DNA of 64,000 bases, taken from the NCBI RefSeq assembly GCF_013350005.1, contig NZ_JABVWW010000004.1, positions 62,001 to 126,000 of the forward strand, given 5' to 3'. The notes beneath the pieces are model-generated. The model was not told the origin of the DNA. It did not search any database and was given only the letters and a program-made list of their open reading frames with translations. The position numbers and the translations under genes are program-made. The stretch is from Methylocystis silviterrae (GTDB lineage: Bacteria; Pseudomonadota; Alphaproteobacteria; Rhizobiales; Beijerinckiaceae). Below, in pieces: positions 53,863 through 63,290 of the stretch (position 1 is its first letter; each line of letters opens with the position of its first letter).

Positions 53863-54936
53863 ATGGCGATGAGACCAGACACATTCGCGTCGCCTGGCGC
53901 CCTGCGGCTAACTTTAGCCTTTGCGGTCTTCCTCCACCACACGACCAGTTTCAACCTCGGCATGTCAGCCGTGCTGGTCTTCTTCGTGCTCAGCGGCTAC
54001 TGGGTCGCGGCGATGTGGAAGAACACCTATTCGAAAACGACGTCGGCTTATTTCACCTATCTCGTTTCGCGCGTATGGCGCATCGCGCCGGTTTTCGCTC
54101 TCTGCTCGGCGATCGCTTGGGCGCTGCTGCTCTGGCGCGGCGACGCGCCCGTCGCCTTCGGCGGGCTGATGCATCAGCTCTTCTCCAACATCATGATCCT
54201 CGGCTACAGCGCGCTGCCGTTCCAGGCGAACATTCCCGGCTGGTCGCTGGATGTGGAATTGCAATTCTATCTTATCGCGCCGGCGATCATTTTTCTCATT
54301 TCGAAAAACATCTTTCTCTTGCTGATTTGCCTTGTCGTTTCGGCCGGCGCGCCGTGGCTCGGCGGCTCCGCCACGGTCGCGCCTTTCCTTTTGTTTTTTG
54401 GAATCGGCGTCGCGGCGGCGAGCCACGATTTGAAGCCCGATCGCGCCTTCGCCTATCGCGCATTGTTCACGACGCTCGCGACGCTGTTCCTCTGCGCGCT
54501 GATCTTCGCCAAGGACATGATGCTCGGCGAAAAGCCGGAGCTGCTCGCCTTCAGCGACAAGATGAATCTCGTCATCGCGGTGATGATGACGCCCTGGGCG
54601 CTCTATACGACGCAGCAGGCGAGCGGCGCCAAGGACCGAATGCTGGGCGAGCTTTCCTACATCTTCTATCTGCTGCACTGGTCGGTGCTCGGCGCCCTGA
54701 AGACGGGCGAAGGCTCCTATCTCGATCGCGCCCTGCTCTGCTCCGAGGCGCTCGTCATCATCTTCGTCGCCTCCTACCTGATCTGGCGGCTATTCGATCG
54801 GCCGATCAATAGATTGCGCGCCGCCTGGGTGCATGGCCGACTTATGGACGCTCCGGGCGCGATCCCCTCGGCGACGCCGGCGAGCGCCGCGCCCGCATTC
54901 GCCTGGAGCGCTTCCCGATCACATGGACTCATGTGA
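53863..54936 (+). CDS. Acyltransferase family 3 (OafA/YrhL-like) membrane protein
   Basis: 357 residues after GGAG. It contains RLTLAFAVFLHHT near the N-terminus (the family His), VLVFFVLSGYW, the SRVWRIAPVFAL block and about ten membrane helices. Such enzymes O-acetylate surface polysaccharides or lipids. The last residues (ASRSHGLM) and the stop codon lie in an intergenic palindrome. The next gene encodes an SGNH hydrolase-fold protein, a natural partner in O-acyl transfer. Confidence 0.88.
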   Translation: MAMRPDTFASPGALRLTLAFAVFLHHTTSFNLGMSAVLVFFVLSGYWVAAMWKNTYSKTTSAYFTYLVSRVWRIAPVFALCSAIAWALLLWRGDAPVAFGGLMHQLFSNIMILGYSALPFQANIPGWSLDVELQFYLIAPAIIFLISKNIFLLLICLVVSAGAPWLGGSATVAPFLLFFGIGVAAASHDLKPDRAFAYRALFTTLATLFLCALIFAKDMMLGEKPELLAFSDKMNLVIAVMMTPWALYTTQQASGAKDRMLGELSYIFYLLHWSVLGALKTGEGSYLDRALLCSEALVIIFVASYLIWRLFDRPINRLRAAWVHGRLMDAPGAIPSATPASAAPAFAWSASRSHGLM

Positions 54937-54937
54937 T
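54916..54937. repeat. Palindromic repeat overlapping the acyltransferase stop
   Basis: A 22-base palindrome starting GATCACATGG; the exact complement occurs at 47990-48011. It encodes the final residues and TGA of the acyltransferase gene. Confidence 0.85.
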
Positions 54938-55008
54938 CGGATCGATCGCGCGGCAGCAAGCACATCCAGAAATTTGCTTGAGTCCAGTCGCCGGGATATG
55001 GGTTCGCC

Positions 55009-55776
55009 ATGTTCCCGGGGGCGCACAAACTGGCGTTTGTTCTGGCCGTCGCCAGCGGGCTGACGCTTCTCAGCCTGAAGCGGTCGGATGAGCCGACGCT
55101 CTACTGCGCCAATGTGAACGGCGGCGGGGACGACTACAGAATCCTTGTCATCGGCGAGTCCTGGGCCTCGGACGGCAAGGTCCTGCCCGAACTGCCGCGC
55201 GCCGTCTCAAAAAGACTTGAAGGCCGCGGCGTCCGGGCGTGCAGTCTCGGTTTTGCCGGCCGCAACTCACGGTTGCTCTACGCCGAGCTGCGCGAGAAAT
55301 TCCCCAAATACAAACTCTACCGCATGTTTGAGGACAAGAAGCCCGACAAGGTCGTCCTGATGAACGGCGTCAACGACGCGATTCAGCACATCGGCGCATC
55401 GGCCTATGTCGAATATACAGAAAAGCTCGTCGAATATTTTGCCGACGTCGACGACGTCGAACTCATCTCCATACCGCGGGTCAACGAGCGGAATTTCAGG
55501 CCGCCGAATTTCTACAGCGCCCTCAAGCGGTCGATATTGAGCTGTTTCTATGATGACTGCGAGCGACAGGTGAATGACCTCTATCGTGTCGCGCTGTGGC
55601 GCGACCATCCCGATCTCAACACTCTCGAATATGACGCCTTCATCGATCGCTACGAAGGAAACGAGCGGTCTTACACGGCCGACGGGGTGCATCTGACTGA
55701 CGAATATTTTCATAAATACGGAGAGTTCATCGGCGGCGCGGTTTCGCTCGGAAAGGCCGCGCCGGCCGTGAAATAG
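55009..55776 (+). CDS. SGNH-hydrolase-fold protein
   Basis: 255 residues with an N-terminal hydrophobic anchor (LAFVLAVASGLTLLSL). Block I is VIGESWASDG (Ser), block III MNGVNDAIQHIG (Asn) and block V ADGVHLTDEYFHK (Asp-x2-His). SGNH proteins next to acyltransferase-3 proteins usually act with them in O-acetylation; that is the likely role, probably in the periplasm. The acceptor is unknown. Confidence 0.8.
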   Translation: MFPGAHKLAFVLAVASGLTLLSLKRSDEPTLYCANVNGGGDDYRILVIGESWASDGKVLPELPRAVSKRLEGRGVRACSLGFAGRNSRLLYAELREKFPKYKLYRMFEDKKPDKVVLMNGVNDAIQHIGASAYVEYTEKLVEYFADVDDVELISIPRVNERNFRPPNFYSALKRSILSCFYDDCERQVNDLYRVALWRDHPDLNTLEYDAFIDRYEGNERSYTADGVHLTDEYFHKYGEFIGGAVSLGKAAPAVK

Positions 55777-55811
55777 CGCCGTCTTGCCCACCTCGCTGCT
55801 ATAAGCCGCTG

Positions 55812-56501
55812 ATGGACCTCCTCTCTCGCCTGCTCCACCGCGACGGGCTGATGCTGATCATCGACAAGCCCGCGGGCGTCGCCGTCCATCGCGGGCCGAA
55901 GGACGGCGCAAGCCTTGAAGACGGCTTCGACCAGCTGCGCTTTGGCCTGCCCCGGCCGCCGGCGCTGGCCCACCGACTCGACAAGGACACATCCGGCTGC
56001 CTCGTTCTTGGGCGCCACCGTAAGGCTCTCGAGCGGCTCGGCAGGCTGTTCAAATCCGGCCGCATCGGCAAGACCTATTGGGCGGTGGTCGAAGGCGCGC
56101 CCACGGGCCAAGAAGGCGAAATCGACCTCCCGCTCGGGCGGCTCGACGCGACGCGCGGCTGGTGGATGCGTCCGGACCCTCTGGGTCTGCCCGCCAGAAC
56201 ATCCTGGCGCGTGCTTGGCGGAAGTCCGGACAACGCGCTGACATTCATCGAATTCACGCCGCACACCGGCCGCACGCATCAGATCCGCGTGCATGCGCAG
56301 GCGATGGGGTGGCCCATTCTCGGCGATCCGATCTATGGCTCAGGTCGCCGCGAGGACTCGGCCCCTCTGCATCTTCATGCGCGCGCGGTGAGCGTGCCGA
56401 TGCAGGACGGCAAGCCGCCCGTGAACGCTGTCGCTGCGCCGCCTGAACATATGTGCGCGGCGCTCGCCGCATGCGGATGGAACGGCGAAGCGCAACCGTA
56501 A
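55812..56501 (+). CDS. RluA-family RNA pseudouridine synthase
   Basis: 229 residues without an S4 domain. The catalytic Asp is in HRLDKDTSGCLVLGR; other family blocks are IIDKPAGVAVHRGP and TGRTHQIRVHAQAMGWPILGDPIYG. It converts uridine to pseudouridine in tRNA or rRNA; the exact site cannot be told. Confidence 0.93.
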   Translation: MDLLSRLLHRDGLMLIIDKPAGVAVHRGPKDGASLEDGFDQLRFGLPRPPALAHRLDKDTSGCLVLGRHRKALERLGRLFKSGRIGKTYWAVVEGAPTGQEGEIDLPLGRLDATRGWWMRPDPLGLPARTSWRVLGGSPDNALTFIEFTPHTGRTHQIRVHAQAMGWPILGDPIYGSGRREDSAPLHLHARAVSVPMQDGKPPVNAVAAPPEHMCAALAACGWNGEAQP

Positions 56502-56549
56502 CACGGCGATTGCAAATCGTCGCCGAAACGACCACCATATGATGGAATT

Positions 56550-58094
56550 TTGGAGCGACCAATGGCGCCTGCCGCCCCGCCTTCGACGAGCGAAGCCTCA
56601 CGCCCCAGGGGGGGCAACGCCTTCGCGTTGGACCGCGCGCTGCTCTACGATCTCGCCGATATCGCGCTGACCGCCGCGAGGCGAAACGGCGCCAGCTACG
56701 CCGACGTCAGGATCGGCGAAACCCGCCGCGAATACGCCTTCGCCAAGGACGATCGCCTGGAGAATTTCGACGAGCGCGCCTCGCAAGGCTTCGGTATGCG
56801 CGTGCTGCTCGACGGCTGCTGGGGATTTTACGGCGCGCGGCGGCTCGATCCGCAGAGCCTGCGCGATGGCGTCGAGCGCGCGCTGGAGAACGCCCGCGCG
56901 GTGAAGCGGATACAGTTCCAGCCGATCGCGCTCGAGCGTCTGCCCGTGCATGAAGCCGAATGGATCATGCCGATGGGCATCGATCCCCTTGAAGTGTCCG
57001 CTGGCGAGAAGGCCGACCTGTTGCTTTCGATCATCGCCAGCGCGCGCGATCACGGCGCGGATTTTTGTTCAGCCTCGCTTTCGGCGACCTGCGAGGAGCG
57101 ATTCTTCGCCAATAGTCTTGGCAGCCGCATTCATCAGACGCGCACGCGCGTCGCGCCGAACTTTCAGGCGACCGCCATCGACCGCGCCAGCGGCCGTTTC
57201 GCGACGCGCGACTGCCTGGCGCCGGCGCGCGGCGCCGGCTGGGACTATGTCGTCGGCGCCGGCCTGATCGAGGAGGCCGCGCAGGCCGGCGAGGAAGCGC
57301 GCGCGAAGCTTGATGCAAAACCCGTAACGCCAGGCGATTGCGACGTTGTGATCGACCCGACGAATCTGTGGCTCACCATTCACGAGACGGTCGGCCATTC
57401 GACCGAGCTCGACCGCGCGCTTGGATGGGAGGCGAATTTCGCTGGAACCAGCTTCGTCAAACCCCATATGCTCAACGAACTGCAGTTCGGCTCCGAATTG
57501 ATGACAATCGTCGCCGATCGCGCGCAACCCGGCGCGCTCGCCACGATCGGTTACGACGACGACGGCGCCCCTGCGGAAGCCGCCGACTTCGCCATCGTCG
57601 AAAAGGGCGTGTTCAGGAATTTCCAGATGGCGCTTGGACAGGCGCATCTCATCGGCCTGTCGCATTCGAACGGCTGCGCCTATGCGGACAGCCCCACGAC
57701 GTTTCCCATTCAACGCATGCCGAATATTTCGCTCAAGCCCAACCCTCAGAAATGCTCCTTCAGCGATCTCATCAGCGATGTCGAGAACGGCATTTACGTC
57801 GTCGGCGCGGGCAGCTGGAGCATCGATCAGCAGCGCGATAACTTTCAGTTCGGCGGACAGCTGTTCTATGAGATCAAGAACGGCAAGCTCGGCGATCTGC
57901 TGCGCGACGGCGCTTATCAGGGCCGAACCACGCAATTTTGGAACTCTCTCGCAGGGCTATGCGACGCGAGCGCCTATCATCTCGACGGCACCTTCACCTG
58001 CGGCAAGGCCGAGCCGGTACAGGTGGCGCCGGTCTCGCATGGCAGCCCGCCGGCGCTCTTTCGCAATGTGCGCGTGCTGAACACGAGCGACTAA
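56550..58094 (+). CDS. TldD/PmbA-family metallopeptidase-like protein (TldD half)
   Basis: 514 residues. The metal-binding HETVGHS (His278, Glu279, His283) followed by ELDRALGWEANFAGTSF is the TldD hallmark. TldD works with a TldE/PmbA partner to degrade peptides or mature modified peptides. The likely partner is the gene at 59327; the two are separated by a two-gene DUF488 module. No RiPP precursor is visible nearby, so the substrate is unknown. Confidence 0.88.
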   Translation: MERPMAPAAPPSTSEASRPRGGNAFALDRALLYDLADIALTAARRNGASYADVRIGETRREYAFAKDDRLENFDERASQGFGMRVLLDGCWGFYGARRLDPQSLRDGVERALENARAVKRIQFQPIALERLPVHEAEWIMPMGIDPLEVSAGEKADLLLSIIASARDHGADFCSASLSATCEERFFANSLGSRIHQTRTRVAPNFQATAIDRASGRFATRDCLAPARGAGWDYVVGAGLIEEAAQAGEEARAKLDAKPVTPGDCDVVIDPTNLWLTIHETVGHSTELDRALGWEANFAGTSFVKPHMLNELQFGSELMTIVADRAQPGALATIGYDDDGAPAEAADFAIVEKGVFRNFQMALGQAHLIGLSHSNGCAYADSPTTFPIQRMPNISLKPNPQKCSFSDLISDVENGIYVVGAGSWSIDQQRDNFQFGGQLFYEIKNGKLGDLLRDGAYQGRTTQFWNSLAGLCDASAYHLDGTFTCGKAEPVQVAPVSHGSPPALFRNVRVLNTSD

Positions 58095-58111
58095 TACACG
58101 ACAAGGCGAAA

Positions 58112-58627
58112 ATGAGCACAGTCTTCACAATTGGTTACGAAGGTACCGACATAGAGAGGTTCATGGCTACGCTTCACGCCGTGCAGATTGCCGCGCTCGT
58201 CGATGTCCGAGCTATTGCGATATCACGCAAAAAAGGGTTTTCGAAAACTGCGTTGAGTGCAAGACTCAATGCAGAGGGCATCGCCTACCACCACTTGAGC
58301 GAACTCGGCGACCCCAAGCCAGGGAGAGACGCGGCGCGTGCTGGTCGTCTCGGCGAATTCCGTCGAATCTACAACAACCATCTTCGCAGCGCTGACGCGC
58401 AAGCATCTCTGAAGATACTAGCGGAATTAGCGGTTATGCAATCAGTTTGCTTGCTCTGCTTTGAGCGTGATCCGAAACACTGTCACCGCTCAATCGTTAC
58501 CGCTCATCTGGTTCCGATGGGGCTCAATCATTTCGATCTCTACGGCGATCTCCCGAGGCGCTATGAAGATTTCTCCCCCGTTAGAGCGCGTTGTCATTCT
58601 CGTCAAAGCCTTGCCGCAGCCGAGTAA
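58112..58627 (+). CDS. DUF488 family protein
   Basis: 171 residues from ATG 58112 (AAGG upstream). It has the DUF488 landmarks IGYEG, VDVRAIAISRKKGFSKTAL, YHHLSELGDPKPGRDAAR and LLCFERDPKHCHRSIVTAHL (Cys...CHR). Function unknown; members often occur in mobile or defence-like contexts. GC content is visibly lower than in the flanking tldD and pmbA-like genes. It overlaps the next gene by 65 bases. Confidence 0.85.
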   Translation: MSTVFTIGYEGTDIERFMATLHAVQIAALVDVRAIAISRKKGFSKTALSARLNAEGIAYHHLSELGDPKPGRDAARAGRLGEFRRIYNNHLRSADAQASLKILAELAVMQSVCLLCFERDPKHCHRSIVTAHLVPMGLNHFDLYGDLPRRYEDFSPVRARCHSRQSLAAAE

Positions 58628-59327
58628 GAAGTATGGGGAAACGGTCTGCTGCGCGGGCGTTACAGCAGATCGGCGATGGAAACGGCTTTTCCCTGTCCGA
58701 TTTCGCCGTCTGAAAGGCGACAATAGCTTTTCACGATGGGACTGGGTCAGCTTCACTTACGGTCGACCGAAATCTGATAGGCGCGTGGAAAGTTGCCACG
58801 TGCACGAGGAGTCAATCGCCATTGAGGGCAGACTCAAAGAAAGCGAAAGAGTCCGTCTCCTGACGCCCATGCTATTAGGGTCCGCCAAGGCTGCGGCTCA
58901 GAAAGGTCAATCTCTCGCGCTTATTCGACCTCGAAACACTCGCTTTCTATGGAAGCTGAAAACAGCCGAAGAAATCTCCGAAGAGCGTGAGGTGTTCCGC
59001 CTCGCCGCGCGTCAGCCTGATATGCTCGACGATGAAGAACTCGCCGAACTCGAGCCAACTCCCTACAAATTTAGCTTCAGGTTCGATGACGAGGACGGCG
59101 CTCATCACTACCATAATGGCGATTGGGAAGCACACGCAATGTTTTGGCGCCAAAGCCAAGAAATCTCGACAGTAGACGCTCTGCAATGGATGAATCACGT
59201 GTTCAATGAGGATTATCCTAAGAAGGGAATGGTGTTCGCACTAGGTAATATGGCCAAGCGGCCGCAGACGTGGCAGCTGCTGGGGGTAATCCGACTGGAC
59301 GAAACAACTCAAGACGAGTTGTTCTAA
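58563..59327 (+). CDS. Unknown protein coupled to DUF488
   Basis: 254 residues from ATG 58563 (GAGG four bases upstream). It opens ISPPLERVVILVKALPQPSKKYGETVCCAGV and contains two conserved-looking Cys, a PVRFRRL basic strand, the acidic middle DMLDDEELAELEPTPYKFSF and a C-terminal PKKGMVFALGNMAKRPQTW. I do not recognise a family. The 65-base overlap with the DUF488 gene and the TAATG overlap with the pmbA-like gene indicate coupled translation of all three. Confidence 0.75.
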   Translation: MKISPPLERVVILVKALPQPSKKYGETVCCAGVTADRRWKRLFPVRFRRLKGDNSFSRWDWVSFTYGRPKSDRRVESCHVHEESIAIEGRLKESERVRLLTPMLLGSAKAAAQKGQSLALIRPRNTRFLWKLKTAEEISEEREVFRLAARQPDMLDDEELAELEPTPYKFSFRFDDEDGAHHYHNGDWEAHAMFWRQSQEISTVDALQWMNHVFNEDYPKKGMVFALGNMAKRPQTWQLLGVIRLDETTQDELF

Positions 59328-60661
59328 TGTTCCTTTCTTCAGACGACGCAAAGTCGATCGCCGACAATGTTCTCGCACGCTCCAAGGCCGACGCCTGCGC
59401 CGTGCAGATTCACGGCGGCCTGGATCAGAGTCTGCGCTTCGCGCGGGGCGGCGCCACGACCAATCTTGCGACCGCCGAAGCCAATCTGCGCATCTCGTCG
59501 CATATCAGCGGGCGCATCGGCTCTTGCAGCATCTCGCGTTTCGACGACGCGGCGTTGGCCGCCGCCGTGGCGCGCTCGGAAGAGATCGCGCGCCTATTGC
59601 CCGTCGACGCGGATTATGTCGCGCCGCTCGGCCCGCAGAATTACGGCTTCTCCGACCGCTATGACGAGGCGACCGCCCATCTGCGCCTCGACGCCCTCGC
59701 CGACGCGGCGTCGCGAGTCATCGAGGAAGGCGCGCGCATCGGCGTCGACACCTTCGGCTGCGCGACGACGGCAAGGCGGTTCGACGCATTCGCGACGAGC
59801 GCAGGCCTCTTCGCCTATGAGAGGCGCAGCGAAATTGATCTTTCCGCCACGGCGCGCAATCGCGCCGACGCCTGGTCGGGGTGGGCCGGCGCGCATCAAT
59901 TCTTCGCGGATCGTCTCGACGCCGAAGCAATCGCCCGCGTGGCCTGCGCCAAGGGCGCGCATGACGCGACGCCCGTCGATCTCGAACCCGGAGCCTATAC
60001 CGTCGTTCTCGAGCCGGAGGCGACGGCAGAGCTTGCCTTTTGGCTCATCAGAACGATGGAGGCGCGCGCCGCCGACGAAGGGAGAAGCTTCTTCGCGCGT
60101 CCTGGCGGCGGAGCGCTTTTGGGCGAGAAGCTCTTTGACGAACAGCTCACGATCCGCGTCGATCCCGCCGACCCGCTGGCGCCGGAAGCGGCCTTCGGTT
60201 TCGAGGGCGTGCCGTATCGCGCCCGCGCCTTCGTTGAGAACGGCGTTGTGACGACGCTCTATCGGTCGCGCGTCTGGGCGCAAAAGACCGAATCCGAACC
60301 GATCCCCTTTGCGAAGAATTTCGTAATGTCCGGCGGCGACGTATCGCTGGACGACATGATCCGCTCGGTGCGGCGCGGCGTTCTGGTGACGAGACTTTGG
60401 TACACCAATATCGTCGACCGGAAGAGCCTGCTGCTGACCGGCCTCACGCGCGACGGCAATTTTCTCATCGAAAACGGCCGGATCGTCGCGCCCATGCGCA
60501 ACATGCGCTTCAATCAGCGGCTCGGCGAGCTGTTCAGCAACATCAAAGCGCTCGGTCCAACGCGTCGGACCTGGCGCGCGGCGGGCGAAGGCGGCGCGCC
60601 GGCGGCGCCGGCGATGCTCGTCGAAGGCTTCAATTTCTCGTCGAAATCGAGCGGGATATAG
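59327..60661 (+). CDS. TldD/PmbA-family protein (TldE/PmbA half)
   Basis: 444 residues from ATG 59327 (TAATG with the previous stop). It lacks the HExxxH metal site, as expected for the TldE/PmbA partner. Family features: VQIHGGLDQSLRFARGG, LEPEATAELAFWLIRTMEARAADEGRSFF, GVVTTLYRSRVWAQKT and TRDGNFLIENGRIVAP. Probably forms the heterodimer with the TldD-like protein encoded at 56550. Confidence 0.87.
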   Translation: MFLSSDDAKSIADNVLARSKADACAVQIHGGLDQSLRFARGGATTNLATAEANLRISSHISGRIGSCSISRFDDAALAAAVARSEEIARLLPVDADYVAPLGPQNYGFSDRYDEATAHLRLDALADAASRVIEEGARIGVDTFGCATTARRFDAFATSAGLFAYERRSEIDLSATARNRADAWSGWAGAHQFFADRLDAEAIARVACAKGAHDATPVDLEPGAYTVVLEPEATAELAFWLIRTMEARAADEGRSFFARPGGGALLGEKLFDEQLTIRVDPADPLAPEAAFGFEGVPYRARAFVENGVVTTLYRSRVWAQKTESEPIPFAKNFVMSGGDVSLDDMIRSVRRGVLVTRLWYTNIVDRKSLLLTGLTRDGNFLIENGRIVAPMRNMRFNQRLGELFSNIKALGPTRRTWRAAGEGGAPAAPAMLVEGFNFSSKSSGI

Positions 60662-60712
60662 AGCCCGCGCGCGTTCATGTATGATGCGCGCCTCGCAGCC
60701 GGAGCCCGCACC

Positions 60713-61699
60713 ATGCGCCTTGTCGCCTTGCTCATCGCTCTCCTCATCGCGGCGCCCGCCCTCGCACTCGACAAGGTGCGCTTCGCCACCGATTGGCGGG
60801 CGCAGGCCGAGCACGGCGGCTTCTATCAGGCCGTCGCCGACGGCACGTACGCGCGCTACGGACTCGACGTGACCATTCTGCAAGGCGGCCCGCAGCTCAA
60901 CGCGCGGCTGCTGCTCGCCGCGGGCCGGGTCGACTTCGCGATGGGCGCAAACACGATTCAGATGTTCGAATCGGTGCAGCAGAACGTGCCGGTCGTCACC
61001 CTCGCCAGCATGTTCCAGGTCGACCCGGTGATTTTCATGTCGCATCCCGGCGTCGGCCTCGATCGTTTCGAAGATCTGCCGAAGGCGACGGCTTTCATCG
61101 CCAGCGACATGCGCGCTTCCGTCTGGCAATGGCTGAAACAGGCCTATGGGTTCAAGGACCAAAACGCCAAGCCCTATAATTTCAACTCGGCGCCTTTCCT
61201 TGCCGACAAGACGTCGATTCAGGAGGGGATTCTCACCTCAGAGCCCTACGCCATCGAACGCCAAGGCGGCTTTACGCCTAACGTCTTTCTTTTGCATGAC
61301 TACGGCTATGACAGCTATTCGACGACGATCGAGACGCGCGCCGACACGATCGCCAAGAGCCCTGACCTCGTACAGCGCTTCGTCGACGCCTCGATTGTCG
61401 GTTGGTACAATTACCTCTATGGCGACAACGCTCAGGCGAATGCGATGATCAAGCGCGACAATCCGGAGATGACCGACGGCCAGATCGCCTATTCCCTCGC
61501 CAAAATGAAGGAGCGCGGGATCGTCGATTCCGGCGACGCGCTGACCTTTGGCGTCGGCGTCATCACCGACGCGCGGATGAAGAGCTTTTTCGACAAAATG
61601 GCGAAGGCCGGCGTGGTTCCCGCCGACATCGATTACAAGCGCGGCTACACGCTGCGTTTTATCGGCAAGAAGGTCGGCATGGAGCTGCGGCCGAAATGA
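60713..61699 (+). CDS. NMT1/NitT-TauT-type ABC transporter substrate-binding protein
   Basis: 328 residues from ATG 60713 (GGAG eight bases upstream). A Sec signal peptide (LVALLIALLIAAPALA) precedes an NMT1-like domain: VRFATDWRAQAEHGGFYQAVADGTYARYGLDVTI and GGPQLNARLLLAAGRVDFAMG, in pieces. The AEHGGFYQA sequence is as in proteins binding pyrimidine/thiamine precursors or riboflavin, but specificity is not certain. Overlaps the ATPase gene by ATGA. Confidence 0.88.
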   Translation: MRLVALLIALLIAAPALALDKVRFATDWRAQAEHGGFYQAVADGTYARYGLDVTILQGGPQLNARLLLAAGRVDFAMGANTIQMFESVQQNVPVVTLASMFQVDPVIFMSHPGVGLDRFEDLPKATAFIASDMRASVWQWLKQAYGFKDQNAKPYNFNSAPFLADKTSIQEGILTSEPYAIERQGGFTPNVFLLHDYGYDSYSTTIETRADTIAKSPDLVQRFVDASIVGWYNYLYGDNAQANAMIKRDNPEMTDGQIAYSLAKMKERGIVDSGDALTFGVGVITDARMKSFFDKMAKAGVVPADIDYKRGYTLRFIGKKVGMELRPK

Positions 61700-62496
61700 C
61701 GCTCGGCGCTTCGGCGGTCGAAGAGACGCAAGTGACGGCGCCCGCGCTCGTTTCATTGCGCGAGGTCGGCAAGATTTTTCCAAGCGGGCTCGTCGCCCTC
61801 GCCGACTATGACCTCGACGTGCGCGAAGGCGAGATCCTGACGCTGCTCGGGCCTTCGGGCTGCGGCAAGTCGACGGTGCTGCGGCTCATCGCAGGGCTCG
61901 CGAGTCCGACGGCGGGCGTGATCAACTGGAGCGCGCCTCAAGTTAAGAACAATATCGGCGTCGTGTTCCAGGACGCCACCCTGCTGCCCTGGGCGAGCGT
62001 CTTCGACAATGTCTTTCTGCCGCTGCGGCTTAAGGGCGTTCCGCGCGAAGCGGCGTCGCCGCGCATCGAAGAGGCGCTCGCGCATGTCGGTCTTCTCAGC
62101 TTTTCGCGCGCACTGCCGCGAGAACTCTCCGGCGGGATGAGAATGCGCTGCGCCATCGCCCGCACCCTGGTGACGCGGCCCACGCTGATGATGATGGACG
62201 AACCTTTCGCCGCCCTCGACGAAGTGACGCGCTTCAAGCTCAATGACGATCTTCTCGCGCTCAAACGCCGGTTCGGCGCGACGATCGTCTTCGTCACCCA
62301 TTCGGTGTTCGAAGCCGCCTATCTCTCGACGCGCATCGTGGTGATGTCGCGGCGCGCCGGCAGAATCATCGACGACATCGAGATCGACCCGGCGATCCCA
62401 CGCGACGACGACTATCGCTCGAGCAGGACTTTCGCCGACGTGTGTCGCCGGGCGTCGCAGGCGCTTCGCGTCTCAATCGAAGAGGCGACGCCGTGA
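61696..62496 (+). CDS. ABC transporter ATP-binding protein (NitT/TauT type)
   Basis: 266 residues from ATG 61696. Walker A GPSGCGKST, Q-loop VFQDATLLPW, signature LSGGMRMRCAIARTL, Walker B LMMMDEPFAALD and the switch His in VTHSVFEA. The order substrate-binding, ATPase, permease and the overlaps (ATGA, GTGA) show one operon for one importer. Confidence 0.94.
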   Translation: MTLGASAVEETQVTAPALVSLREVGKIFPSGLVALADYDLDVREGEILTLLGPSGCGKSTVLRLIAGLASPTAGVINWSAPQVKNNIGVVFQDATLLPWASVFDNVFLPLRLKGVPREAASPRIEEALAHVGLLSFSRALPRELSGGMRMRCAIARTLVTRPTLMMMDEPFAALDEVTRFKLNDDLLALKRRFGATIVFVTHSVFEAAYLSTRIVVMSRRAGRIIDDIEIDPAIPRDDDYRSSRTFADVCRRASQALRVSIEEATP

Positions 62497-63290
62497 TCCA
62501 GAAACCAAGCGCGATCGCATGGCGCGACATCGGCGTTCCGCTCGCAGTGCTTCTCGCTGCTTTGGCGCTGTGGGAAGGGCTCGTGCACTGGAAAAACATT
62601 CCGCCCTATATTCTCCCGGCGCCGAGCGTCATCTTCGCCAAGCTGATCGAGGACCGTGAACTCCTGTTCTCGTCGTTATTGGTGACTCTCGGCGTCACCT
62701 TCGAGGCGCTTATCGTCGCTACGGTTTGCGGCGTGGCGCTGGCGCTGCTCATCGCCCAGTCGAAATGGCTGGAGCGCGCGCTGCTGCCCTTCGCCATCAC
62801 CTTGCAGGTCACGCCGATCATCGCCATCGCGCCTTTGCTGCTGGTTTATCTGCAGCCCGGCAATGCGGTGCTGGTCTGCGCCTTTCTCGTCGCCTTCTTT
62901 CCGATTCTTTCGAATACGTCGCTCGGACTCGCCTCCGTCGACTTCGGCTTGCGCGACCTGTTCGACCTTTATCGCGCCTCGCCGTGGCAGAAGCTGATTT
63001 ATCTACGCCTGCCCTCGGCGCTGCCGCAATTCCTCGCTGGCTTGCGCATCGGCGGCGGACTGGCGCTCATCGGCGCCATCGTCGCGGAACTCGCCGCGGG
63101 CGCGTCGGGTCAAGGAACCGGCCTCGCCTATCGCATCGTCGAGGCGGGCTTTCGTCTCGACATCCCGCGCATGTTCGCGGCGCTGGCGCTCATCTCGCTG
63201 AGCGGGCTGGCGATCTACGGCGCGCTCGCGGCGCTGTCCTATGTTCTGCTGCGCGGCTGGCACGAAAGCGCGAGAGCGCAAGACGAATGA
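62493..63290 (+). CDS. ABC transporter permease (NitT/TauT type)
   Basis: 265 residues from GTG 62493, overlapping the ATPase TGA, with GAGG upstream. About six membrane helices and the EAA-like loop FDLYRASPWQKLIYLRLPSALPQFLAGLRIG that contacts the ATPase. Completes the importer. It overlaps the GNAT gene by ATGA. Confidence 0.93.
   Translation: MIQKPSAIAWRDIGVPLAVLLAALALWEGLVHWKNIPPYILPAPSVIFAKLIEDRELLFSSLLVTLGVTFEALIVATVCGVALALLIAQSKWLERALLPFAITLQVTPIIAIAPLLLVYLQPGNAVLVCAFLVAFFPILSNTSLGLASVDFGLRDLFDLYRASPWQKLIYLRLPSALPQFLAGLRIGGGLALIGAIVAELAAGASGQGTGLAYRIVEAGFRLDIPRMFAALALISLSGLAIYGALAALSYVLLRGWHESARAQDE

Noticed and set aside
56550-60661. A RiPP biosynthesis cluster around the TldD/PmbA pair
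   Set aside because: No short precursor ORF, cyclodehydratase, radical SAM enzyme or dedicated exporter is present; the ABC transporter downstream is an importer of NitT/TauT type.
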